Source: Galbula dea
Taxonomy: Eukaryota; Chordata; Aves; Piciformes; Galbulidae
Direction of reading: 5' to 3'
NCBI GenBank assembly: GCA_013399015.1
Contig: VWZX01006105.1
Coordinates: 1,736,001 to 1,800,000 of the forward strand
Length of the DNA stretch: 64,000 nt
Positions 34,943 through 46,590 of the stretch are shown piece by piece. Position numbers and translations under genes: made by a program. Under the pieces are notes generated by a model. That model was given only the letters and a program-made list of their open reading frames with translations, was not told where the DNA came from and searched no databases. Each line of letters opens with the position of its first letter. The first letter of the stretch is position 1.

Positions 34943-35326
34943 GAAGTACCTCCATCCCTGAAAAGGTGATGGAACACTTTATCCTTGACTCTGTCTCTAG
35001 GCATATCAAGGATAAGGGGGTCATTAGGAGCAGTCAGCATGGGTTTACAAGGGGAAGTCATGTTTGACCTACCTGATAGTCTTTTATGAGGACATAATCA
35101 GGATGATGGTAGAGCAGCGGATGTGGTTTATCTTGATTTCAGTAAAGCATTTGACACTCTCCCACAGCATCCTTGAAGCAAAACTGAGGAAGTGTGGTCT
35201 GAATGATTGGGAAGTGAGGTGGATTGTGAACTGGTGGAAGGACAGAAGTCAGAGAGTCGTGGTCAGTGGGATGGAGTCTAGTTGGAGGCCCTTCCAACTC
35301 CTAACATTCTGTGATTCTGTGACTCT
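34943..35326 (+). mobile_element. CR1 LINE, sense, with internal deletion
   Basis: The plus strand encodes CR1 reverse-transcriptase pieces: HGFTRGKSCLTYL (about 35038-35076), then VVYLDFSKAFDT (motif A region, about 35120-35157, in a shifted frame), and NDWEVRWIVNWWKDRSQRV near 35200-35260. It then jumps directly to the 3' terminal 'cccttccaactcctaacatt' with a 'ctgtgattctgtgactctgtg' type tail. The later RT and ORF2 C terminus are deleted, and a frameshift separates the pieces. A (GAATA)n run lies just before it. The copy is dead. Confidence 0.85.
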
Positions 35327-35420
35327 GTGAATATTTCAGTTGATAGGGACCTACAATGGTCATATAGTCCAACTGCCTGACCACTTCAGTGCATGTTCTT
35401 AAGAGCATTGTCCAAATGCC
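35327..35420 (-). mobile_element. CR1 tail, antisense, joined tail to tail
   Basis: 'gttgatagggacctacaatg' and 'gtcatatagtccaactgcct' form a degraded CR1 3' end in the opposite orientation. It abuts the octamer tail of the previous sense CR1. Confidence 0.65.
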
Positions 35421-38133
35421 TCTTAACCACAGAGTATATAATAGAGACTACAGAGTACAGAATATGTATTTTTAAAATTACCAAATAAACAATGAAAGCT
35501 TTCCATTGATATGAAATATATTTATATTAATATGAAAATTGTTTTGATTGAAAACACTAAATTACTTAATTCTCCAAGGGATTTCTCAGCAGGCCATATA
35601 CTTTATGCATAGCTAGATGAAGCAATATAACCCACAAAGATTAATATCACCCAACCATATCAGCTCAGATCCATGCCATTGAACATCAGAGGGGGAATAT
35701 GTGATCAAGAGTGAGAGTTATTCAACTGTAAAGCACATATCTGAATGTTTCATGACTTAGAAAAAGGAAAAAAGGAAAATTCAATTTTCAGAATAATAGT
35801 TTTCATCTTCTGAAGTGATGTGCTGCAATTTATGACCTAAAAAAAGTTTGATAAATATACTTTTACAAGAAATAGACATTCTCTGTACATCTATTCTAGA
35901 TGTATTTTGAAAAGAAGCAGTTTGTTTAAACATGGTAGAAACCTGTTTCTTTGTATATCCAGCATTATACTGGATATCTTCTCTCAAATATTGTTTTGAT
36001 TTCCTATCCTTTATTCAGAAGATACAGGCATAGTACCAACACAAAGGTGATATAGCTACATATCTAGTTTCTGGTCTCCTGTTAATCTTTTCTTCTGTTA
36101 GCAAAATGAAGTACCCACAGTATACACTTTATGCTTTCTTTAATGATTTTTTTACCTCTATAATACAAAAGGACGCTCCTGTTTCCTTAACAAAAACACC
36201 TCCAGTGTTTCAAAGTATCTGCAACAAAATTGTTGACATTAATAATGCTTCAGACTGATAGATTGATATGTGCTTGGCCAGGAGCATCATGACCCAGAAC
36301 AGCACTTCTGTATTAATAAGACATAAAGTCAGACCATTTATCATTTAGTATAGCCAGCACACAAATTAGAGAGCAGCTTTCCAGGGTATATTGCAGTCTC
36401 ATTACTTTTTTTTTGCTACAGCTGCAGAATAGATAGCTTTGAAACCTTCCTGTGCTCTAGTGTGTCACGAAAGTGTTCATGTCATGGCGACCTGACTGAG
36501 TTGTTCAGTTGTGTACAGTGCTGACTCAGGAGCCTTAAGTGTCCTAACCAATTTGCCAAGCAGCAGACTCTTCTAAATCAAAAGAAGAAAAACTCCATGA
36601 AGATGTAATCACTGGCAATTACCACAGGTGTAAGATGTTCAGCACTGCAATCAGAATGTGAAACTTTGGAAGTAATTTACTGGATGTCTCTGGGGAGTGT
36701 ATGCTTTCATTACGGTACAGTATGTTTATAATTACATAGCTAGTATTTCCATGCTAAAAAATACAGTTAATGTTTAATGAAAACATTAACATAACATACT
36801 CACACTGCCTTTGGTTACTGTTCAAATATTGTTGTTGAGAGATATTTTACACCTAACATTCATGTTTCAAATATTTGCATTTGTCTGCATTTTATGTATC
36901 TCCTGCCTTGTCAGAAGTCTGCTGCCTTTGGGGTGAGTGACTTCCTCTCAGGAAAACTTTGAAATATTAAACCAAACAAACAACAAAACAGAAAAAAAAC
37001 CCCAAAACTGCAGACAACTTGAATTTTTAAGCCCTTAAAATAGACACCTCAGATCTCAAATTGCTAAGTTCAGTTTCTTAAATTGATGAAATTTGAGCTT
37101 TGTAGAGGTTCTTTAGCTAAAGATGCTTATTTAATGCTTTTAAATTGCATATTTATGTTTAGGAATGTTTCTTTTTTAATGTGTTTTCAACATATAATAA
37201 ATGTGCGACTGATCTCCTAATTGAGTATACCTTGATGTTCAATTTTATTTTGCAATGTAATGCATTCATCTGGAGATGTTACTTGCTAGCCCTAGATGAT
37301 GAAGCATAGCTCATTGGATGGAAAATACGATCCAGATATAGTGTAGTGTGCTCTGTCAGAGGAAATCAGTGAAGATCTCTTTCAAGCAGTGAGGCCCTTC
37401 TCTGTGAATGAGGTAAAGCCTCTAAACCTGCCACAGCACCTGTCTAGCTTTGCTGCTCAGAAACAAACAGCTCCAAAGTGTCTTTAAGTTATACATCCTG
37501 GTCTCCCTGTGTACCTGTGGCTGTCTTACAGACTGCTGCTGCACTGCTTCCAGGAATGAGCCTAGAAGGGTAGGCTTGGGCTATGGAAAAACAAAAGTCT
37601 GGTTTTGAGGATGGCTCAAAAGCTAACCTATGTGATGAGTGTAGGATTACTCATTGTATATTCATTTTGGATTTTGAAAAGATTCTCAGAAACAGTGAGT
37701 AGCAGCAGTAATTGGAAGAAAGTGATATTCCCCAAGTGCTGATTTCTTAGTATTTTCTTTGGATAACATGCATTTCAAAATAATCTCTCTCCTCCAGTTT
37801 GCTTCCTACTACTTTACTCTTAAGATCTCAAGTGCTGCTGTACTCAAAGGTACAAAGCAGAAGTGTGAAACAATTCTTGGGAAGAGAGTTGTATCTCTTT
37901 CCTAGGAAATAGTGAGAAAGCCTTTGCACTTACGAAGTTGAGAAAGGGAGTGACCTAGACCTGTACAGCTTAGGGATCATTTTTTACTAATTTTCCAGTC
38001 ACCACTTTGATCATCTCTTCCCAAGTTGATTTGTGGCACCTCCTTCCCTCCCTTTCTCCTCCCTCTACTTGGCTTCTTCCTGCTGCTTAACAAGCTCAAT
38101 TGGTTTTATGTATGTAATTCTTTTTTTTTTTAG
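35421..38133. other. No gene recognised
   Basis: AT-rich non-coding sequence. A perfect inverted repeat GTTAATGTTT / AAACATTAAC with a 5-nt loop lies at 36766-36790. No exon could be supported. Confidence 0.5.
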
Positions 38134-38287
38134 GAGAGTTTGAAGGTGGTCTCTAAAAGAACTGCTTTCATCCAAAGCCAGAAGCTGATCAAAGCAATAC
38201 ACAAAAGCCGGATGGGAGCCAAGGCAGAGCTGCCTGACCAGCAATAGGGGCAGGGTTCTGTGCTGGAGAAATAGTGAAGCACATCAG
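38134..38287 (+). other. Candidate GREB1 5' non-coding exon
   Basis: A 154-bp block with higher GC than its surroundings. It is preceded by a long pyrimidine run and TTTTTTAG (acceptor at 38132-38133) and followed by CATCAG|GTAACTG (donor at 38288). It has no long open frame and lies about 8 kb before the first coding exon of GREB1, on the same strand. The features fit an internal 5' UTR exon. Chance pairing of splice-like signals is the main alternative. Confidence 0.35.
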
Positions 38288-41200
38288 GTAACTGTGCTGG
38301 AAGCTGCTGATAAGGGCTTTTCTCTCCAGAAACACATGCAAACTTTACGAGATACTGCAGGAAAATCAAAGAAATCTGCATCAGAATACATTGCTCCCTG
38401 CAGAAAGGAATGTGAAAGCATTTCCAGCATGAAGTGCCATTGCCTCAATGTATTTATTGCCATATCGTATATTGGGCTTGGCCTGCAGTATTATTACAGT
38501 ACTGGACTATCACCCAGATCTACATTTACTTTTATGAAGTGGCTCCTAGTTGTTAGACTATTAAGGAATGACATGTATGATTGTGAGAAGAAGCTTCATG
38601 TTAAGTCAAAAAAGCAAGTAAAAGAAAATCAGTGTTATCCTTATGTCTGAAAATATACTTCCAGTGCAAGTTATAACTAAAACCCAAGTTAATAATAGAT
38701 GTTCAGTTATATGTGGAATATCTAATTAAGATATTTTGAATATAAAGACTGTAAAAATTATTTTTACATATACAGACTTTATTAGATGTCAGTCCCAATA
38801 TTGATTATGTTTTGTTGGTTTTTTTTTAAATTTGAGTAATATTCCAATGTATTACTTTACACAAAGGACTTTCTACTCTGACCAATTTGAACTTTGTCTG
38901 GCATTTTTTCTTCTATATTAAGATAAGGTAAAATAGAGTGTCTCAAAAAAATTTAAGTCTGGTCTGAGAGTAGGCAAAAAGGGTAAAGGAAGTTTAAGTT
39001 TTCTGTAGTAGGAAAGGAAGACTAAAGAAGATCTTAAAACCAAAACCACAACCACTTTCATCTTTAAATAATTAGTGTAATCTGGTTGCAATTGGAGTTT
39101 TCTGTTTCCCCAGAAAACTACAATATAGGCTGTCACAGCTTAGATTCCTTGTCACTAAATTGCCAATATGCCCCAGTCCAGATCCCGAAGAAGAGCTGTA
39201 TATTTGAATCAGTTTATGACAAGTTACAATGTTTTGTATTTAGTCAGGCTTTATTTTTTTGGTTCAAAGTAAAGTTGAATTTGTATGAGAAATTTAAAAA
39301 TAGGAGTAGGGTTTTTTGTAGACATATTGGGAAATTATTTTTTTCTTTTTTCTTTAGAAAGTCAAACCAGCAAATTGCTATTTTTGCTGCTGTTCACTGC
39401 ATGAATTGTAGCATTACCATTGAAAGAAGAACACTCTCTCCTCAAAAGTAATTCTTGCTGAATTGCAGTTGAAAAATTTCAGAAAAATAAGAAAATACTT
39501 GCTTTTAGCTGAAGTTCTCTTGCCAGTGGCCAAAATAGATGTGAAATAATTTCATATTAAGAATGATGCATTGATGTACTATCTGCCTGAAGGAAAAAAG
39601 AAAGAGACATCTTTTTAATAGTGTTTTTATTGAGGTTGTTTAGCATTGATTTGTCCAGTTCTGTTTTCATCCCTTTTGGTATGGATTTGTGGTTTTTTTC
39701 CCAAGGACAGAGAGGGAAGTTCACAAATGGACTTGATTTTTCAATATGTGAGGAAAATTGCATTTTTTCTTTTCATTGCAAAAGTGTCCATATTAATCTC
39801 TACAGCAATCTCCCAGGAATAAAGACATCTGTCTGTTAGTTGCCTCTGGAGTGAATGACAGAATTGATTTCAGTGATTAATAGAAGCAATTTGGCTTGAT
39901 ATCTAAAGTTGCCAAAAATCTCAGTGGTGTCTTCCCACTTCCCACTCTTCCCAGGGCACTTGAAAGCTTGGCACCTTTAGATCTATGCTCTCATCCCAGC
40001 ATCCTGTTGCTTGGAAACATGAGTCAGCAGAGGAAATCATCTCACTGTTAATGCAGGAGAAATCCCCTGTCTGTAGACAGCCTGGTTTTCCAATGAAAAT
40101 ATCAGAAATTAAAACCAAAAACAAAACAAAAAGAAATGGTAGAGAGATCTGAGTAGTCTTCTTGCAGTATAGTCTCCCCATGGAAACAGTAGCAGAATTG
40201 TTCTTGGCTGCATAAAGATGGTGGGATTATCTTCTCTGGGACCTGTCGTCAGCCTTAATCAGAGTCTCTGTGTTTAATCATGAACTACTTTCCAAAATGG
40301 CATTATTAGGAAACCAGAAGTTTAATCTGGTCTGGTCTGTAGATAACATTTCTAATATAATTCCAGAGGAAATACATGAGTTCTAAGATCTGGTAACAGA
40401 AAAGAAGCTGGAATTTCTGGCTAAGGTAACTTTACTTTGAGTTAAAGGGTTTATGTTGCCTTTAAAATGTAATGGCCAATGCTGCCACAACTTTACTTGT
40501 ATATGAAACAGATATATGAGACTATTAGTCTAGATACAGACTAGATATAGAGACAAGAGACTTTTTAATGGTCTGTCAACTTTATTGCTGTGGAGTAAAT
40601 TACTTCACTGAAGAAGTGGATTACAATCAGCAGATCCGTAAGTCACTACTGATTTTAATTTTATTAGAGTTTTGCTCAGCAAAGGATCATAGTTTCATTT
40701 CTCAGCAACTTTAGAAGCTTCAAAATTTCTCTTTCAGGGAAAGACTAATTGCACAAAATTGAACCTTTTGTTAAGATTTTGATAAAAATCATAGGAATTG
40801 TAAAACATTGGTCTGGAAGAGATCTCAGATGAGGAAATGTATTTAAATGTTTCCCACATTCCAGTATTGTATCATAGCCATCAGTTTTCTGAGCCCTTTT
40901 ATATTTTCTCTTGTTGCCAAGTCATTCTGGCAGAATATTGGCAGGAAACAGATTTGACTTCCAGGAACTAATATTTTTTTCAGAAATTGGTGATAGTCCA
41001 CCCGTTTACTACACTTGTAGGTGGATTTGTACAAACAAATAAAAACCTTTGTAAATTACTTCTAAAAATGATAATTTTGTAGTACATGAACAACTAGATT
41101 GCTTTCTGAAAGAATAATTTTTTCTTTGTCTTTGCCATTATGAGCTACAGCAAGAAAAACTCCTCTGGGCCAGAAATTTTTTCTGTTGTAATGTCTTGGC

Positions 41201-44200
41201 ATTGCTCTGGTCTTAGCACTCACTCTGTGTGGCATTTCCGAGGTACACTTCAGAAGTTATGAAGGGCTAGTGACCATTCCCAAAAGATATTTTGGATGAA
41301 GCAACCTTGTTTTGAGGCTAGCAGGAAAGACATAAGCTGTGATACCATGCTGAGTCTAAGGCATGAGTGTTGAATATCAGTCTCTTTTAGCTCTCCTGAA
41401 TCAAAAATTTTGTATAAGCTGTGGGAATAGATTTACGACACAGTATTGCTTTCGCACAAGACAAATGTTAACATAGAAGGTTAAAAAGAATTTATTCTTC
41501 CAAATCCAAAGTTAAAGAAAGCACTAGCTATAATTGCAGATAGCTTCTTGGAAATAAAAGAGTAAATCGTGGTTAACAGAGTCCTGTGGCTGAACTGAAT
41601 CCATGAGGAGGATCTCACAGTATGTGTTAGTACTATTGAAGGGAACCAGTTTTGTGTTGTCTGCAAATTTGCTTTTCTTCTTATAGTTACATTTCCATAT
41701 ATAAGAAGTCCCTATTGTTTTTAGTACAGGTTTTCAAGAATTACTAGAGACTTTACTGAACTTTAGACACGTTGATGGATTTTGTATATTACTAGATGGA
41801 TCTAACTCATGTTCAAAAGAACAAAAACATCATACTAAGAAGTTTTCCAGTACTGATCTGTGAGCAAATAGTTAACCTGCAGTAAAGAATGCTTCATTCT
41901 ACCAGACAAATTTTAATAAATCCATTGCAATACTGTTTTGCTGGAAGGACTAATATGTGAAAGTAGTAATGTCAATTCTATTTCATAATGCAAAACAATC
42001 AAACTTAATACAAAACTTTTCCTCCTGTAATAATTTGTAAGTCGTATGTAAAGTTGAACTTGTTAGTAATTGCACCTTCCTAGTTTTCCACTTGGAGCCC
42101 TTAACTCTTTTTTCAAGCATTCTTAACATGGCCCACATATATTCTTTACTCAGTTTCTGAAGAAGGTAGACTTCCTTTATTAGTCTATTTCAACAGGAAT
42201 TGCCAAAAGCCCTGGATTAATTTCCATCCTCTAAAATCAATGGCTTTCCTTAGGATACCCAGACTGTCCTAGGAATGGGATAAATTTTGTCCAGTACTGC
42301 TGCGCTAGATCTTCATTATTCTCAACATCCTAATGCTTCTCACTGATCTTTAACACAGACAACTGCAACTAAGAAGTCATTTGTGTGTTAGTGTATTTGT
42401 TATACTGTGCAAAAATCTCCCTCCAAGCTCTAGGTGGTGGGACTGCATGTCCTTCTACTGCTGGCAACTGCTCTGTGTTGTCCTGGCCAGACATTGTTGT
42501 GGCTCCTGTGCTAGGCACTGCCCTCATGGCAGAGAAGGAGCTCCTTTTCTAAACCACAGCAGCTGGATGTCATTCAGAAAAGGGTTTCAGCAGAATAGTT
42601 AGGTTTTCTTCGAAATCTGTCTAGTTGAACTTGAAGTTGACTCTAGATCTGACAAAAATTAACACTGGAGAAGATCCCTGTTTTTCCTAGTCATGTAATC
42701 CCTCTTTGCCACAGGAATACTGACAGTTTCTTGTTTGGAATCTGAGGACTTTTCTATTTATTGACTAACACACTTCCACTCTCATTTTCAGATGTCTGGA
42801 CTTAGCATCTCTCTTTGGCATCATTATCTGTTCTAAGACATTTGCCTGAGCTGCTTTATTTTTATCTGCAGTTGTCTCTTAGACTTCCAGGTTCCTCAGA
42901 GTAGTTTTCTTCTTTTTATCATGGTTTTAAACAGCTCTTCTAGAACTTTCCCTTTTTTTCCCTTCCTTTTGTATTGGCAAGTATTTTTCTCTGCATGCTC
43001 TCCATGGAAACTGACAGTGTGATAGGGAGGTGCCCTTTGATTCATCAGTAGTTGGGGTCAAGGGCTATATTTCTGTGTCAGGGTGGAATTTTTTTTTCTT
43101 TAATAGATCTGGTCACCATCTATGTTCAGAGTTTGGAATTTCACATGCATTTGAAAGTATAGCCTGTGCAATCCTCTTGTATCCAAGAGAGGCATAAATC
43201 ATAAATAGAAGCAGGAGTATAAGACTCAGAGCTTTTGCTTCCTGCCACCATGGAGTGAGAAGCTGACAATTGACGTACCATAGTCTGAGCAGCTTTAAAG
43301 AGAAGAGGGGTTGACAACCATCATAGATTTAGTGGGAAACAGCTTCTTCCTTGCTTGCTTCCTACAAGTAATTTCTCCTGCAACTGAGAGAGTCACTGTG
43401 ACTCTGAATGGCAAAGGCTGATGGTGGCAGAAAAGCTCCTGCAACACCCATTTTCTGATTCAAGTGGTGTGTCTTTGATGAAGAATGGCTATAAAATACT
43501 TAACACATCTTCCAAAGTATGCTACTGGATTTATGATTATGTTTGGCATTGTAATTGTAAGAACCCATAGGTATATGAGATCATACCAGGTGTAGAAACA
43601 CAGAAAGCATATTTTTGTTTCATTTTATAAACCCATTCACACAATTAAATTATCAACTCAATGGATAAAAATGCAAGCTTATATTGTAAAAAATTCCAGG
43701 ACCTGCCTCTTGCACAAATAACTTAATCTTAACTGATTCTTTATCTGTAACATCACATTGATAATATGCAGGTTTCTGCCATCCACAGGGTTAAATATGG
43801 GTCTTCTGTTTTGTCCACTACTGGCTCTGTAAATCCTGAGGAAGTATGTTAAGTCCTGTAAATGGTCTGTCTGTTTCTGCTCCTGTACAGAATAATAGTT
43901 GACTGTGCAATGCAATAGAGTTTATAAACAAAAATGTTACAGTGTTTTCTCATTCATCACAATTAGATCCAGGTAGTGATCAGTAAAGCAACTAATCCTT
44001 CCTTGCATAAAGCACTCTGCCTATTCATCTAACAAAGTCCTTGAGTTATCTCAGAATGTTTAGTCTCACTCTGGGTGAATTTTAAAACTTCCTGGTTTCC
44101 ATGTGCATTAATGAAGCTACTCAAGAAGCAGATAAATTTGAAACTTGGTTAGACCAGCCTGCTTTTCATGGTCATGTTGAGAACAGGTAGAAACCAGCCC

Positions 44201-46430
44201 TTTGTAAAACAAGCCTGTGCCACCACAGTCAAGTTCTTGGATATTCTCTTTGTGCTGTATCAGTGATTTTTTTTAAAGTGCAAAAAGTCTTTGGATGCTA
44301 TATGGATTCTTCGTGATTTGGCTCTGTGTTCAAATAAAGCAAGAAATGTAAGCAAATGCATGGAATGGATGCTAGCTGAATGCTGTTTCAATTCCTGAAA
44401 GTGTAACTTTAAATGTTAACATGTTGAGAGCACGTTCATGCATTTTTATTTCTTCACAGTCTGGACTTTCAAGACTGTGATGGACAGTCATGTGGCATTA
44501 TGTTTTACCTGCCCCTGAAAATGCAGGTATGGGTCTTTGAACCTGCAGATGCCTCCTACCTAACAAGAGAAGATATGACTTCCTAATATGGGAAGGAATT
44601 TAAAAGAATGAAGAATTAAATAGGTATTTGTCAGATATCTTGATAATTATTTGTCCTTGTTACATTAAACAAAAATGTAACATAAAATCAATACAACAAA
44701 GACAAATAATTATCAAGATCCCTGTCAGTAATATATTATTGAAAGATGGATTAGAATTAGAGCTAACCATTTTCTAATGCTTTTGTGTAGAAACAACCTT
44801 TATTATCACTCATTTCAGAGCTTGACCTTGGTTTTTCTGCATACACCTCTGACAAAGCTTTTTAAGGACAATAGTGATGTCAGGCTTTCCTCATTGTCTT
44901 CAGCTGTGTATAGCGTAGGTGAAGCAGTATTAAAACAAGAGGAGCCAGAAGGTTCCTATCCTTGCAGAAAGAGAAATGTAATCTGCTTTTTGTGTTGGAA
45001 TGGAAGATGCATCCTCACTTCCGCATTAGCACTGAACACCACTAACAGGCTTTCAGCTTCCTGTTTACCCTTCAGCAAATGGATACATCAGTACTACTCA
45101 CTGCAACTTTCTGTTTGGTTTTGTGTATATGCATGAATATATTGTCAGGAGTGCCTGCTTTTAATCTAGATTACATTCTTAAATGCTGCTTGCATTGGTT
45201 TGTATTTCTTACTGTGCTTCTGTTAATACTATATATAATCAATATACTATATTATATACTATTAACTATATTATATGTATTAACATGATAGAAAGTATAA
45301 AAAAATCATTATACATGTAAAATACTCTTTGCAAACTCCTAAAATATATCCAAATCATCAACTTTGTATGTTGCTCCCTTCAAAGCCATTTTACCATCAA
45401 AAGCAGCATGTGGTTTCACAGTAGTTTTTCTTTTGCTTGACTGATTCCTACAGGATGCTTCCTAACAGGCTCATTTCCCAAGCAGTACCCAGTGCTGAGG
45501 AGGGGCTGTTCAGTGTTTAGGAATTACTGCCACAAACAGGAAGCGTTTCATGCTTTCTATTCACAATTACTTGAGGAGGGAAAGGACATGGGGCCCAGGG
45601 CAAGAGCTACTTTGTAATAGGAAAAGAAAGCTGACATGGCTTTTGGTTATACCAGTTCATTGTATTTGCTGTGGAAAGCAGGCAGCAGTTAAATACACGG
45701 GATATTCAGCTGGACTAGACTGACTCCTCAGTGACAGAATGAGTAAAGTATGAGTTTTCACTAGCTATAAAGTCCTAATGATTAACTGTAATATAAAATA
45801 GATAATTGATAGTCTCATTTAAAATAAAATAATAAAATAAAATACATGTTCACAGGGGAAAAATACTGCTTAAGATGAGAAGCAAAAGCCATGATATTTC
45901 ACAATACCTGGGTTACAGCAATGCTGCGTTATAGATGAGACAGCATCTCTAAAAATATGTTGAACTGCTTTAGCCTTGAGTTTTCAGCCTGATGGGCCAT
46001 GCAAAGATAAATACCTGAAACTGTGGTATTCCACAGATCCTTCAACATTTATTCCACTCAAAACATCTAAACCGAATGGCTGTTTAACAGATGAGACTGC
46101 TGACTACTGAAAATGCATCTCCTCAATTGCTCTATAAGCCAGGGAGTTACTTGAATCAGATTTCTAGCCACATCTTCAAGAAGGTGTCAAAGCTTGCTGC
46201 CTTTCTGCTGAATTACAGAAAGCTGTTACTTTAGATAACTTCCTGTAATATACCAGCAGGATCTTCTCAGCAACAACTGCAGTCTATGTTCTTTTCCTTT
46301 GCCTTTCTTTGTGGACAATGAAGCTTCTCTCTTTCATGAGAAATGTAGTCTGACATCAACGTGCAGTGATCAGGTTCTGAGTGATGAAATTTAGTTTTTC
46401 TTATTTTCTCTTGTCTCTTTTTTATTTGAG
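38288..46430. other. Non-coding sequence before GREB1 coding exon 1
   Basis: Probably intronic to GREB1. It contains a possible decayed CR1 remnant near 40780-40830 ('tctggaagagatctcag'), a strong palindrome at 44637-44719, and AT-rich runs near 45225-45290. Short open frames show no family motif. Confidence 0.5.
44637..44719. repeat. Palindrome: 19-bp perfect stem with inner hairpin
   Basis: The outer arms at 44637-44655 and 44701-44719 are exact reverse complements (19 of 19). Inside, GTTACATT (44659-44666) pairs with AATGTAAC (44674-44681) around a 7-nt loop. A further 19 nt (44682-44700) stays unpaired on one side. The hexamer TGTCAG occurs on both flanks. It could be a tiny inverted-repeat element or a structured RNA segment. 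It matches no family I know. Confidence 0.7.
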
Positions 46431-46433
46431 AAG

Positions 46434-46590
46434 ATGGGGAATTCTTATGCTGGTCAGCTCAAGACAACACGGTTTGAAGAAGTGCTGCATAATTCAATCG
46501 AAGCCTCTCTCCGCTCCAACAACTTAGTTCCCAGACCAATCTTTTCTCAATTGTATTTGGAAGCTGAACAGCAACTGTCATCACTTGAAG
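46434..46590 (+). CDS. GREB1: GREB1 first coding exon (residues 1-52)
   Basis: Starts at ATG in AAGATGGGG and encodes MGNSYAGQLKTTRFEEVLHN through to EQQLSSLE. A long pyrimidine tract and TTTGAG (acceptor at 46429-46430) precede it, so the exon begins in the 5' UTR about 3 nt before the ATG and is not a transcript start. The donor is GAAG|GTAGGA. Confidence 0.95.

Noticed and set aside
38294..38650. 118-codon plus-strand open frame
   Set aside because: AT-rich intronic sequence with no recognisable domain. It starts after the candidate donor at 38288 and has no repeat or homologue that I can name.
44169..44182. GGTCATGTTGAGA and similar ERE-like sequences, also near 53569
   Set aside because: The second half-site matches only 3 of 5 bases, which is expected often by chance.
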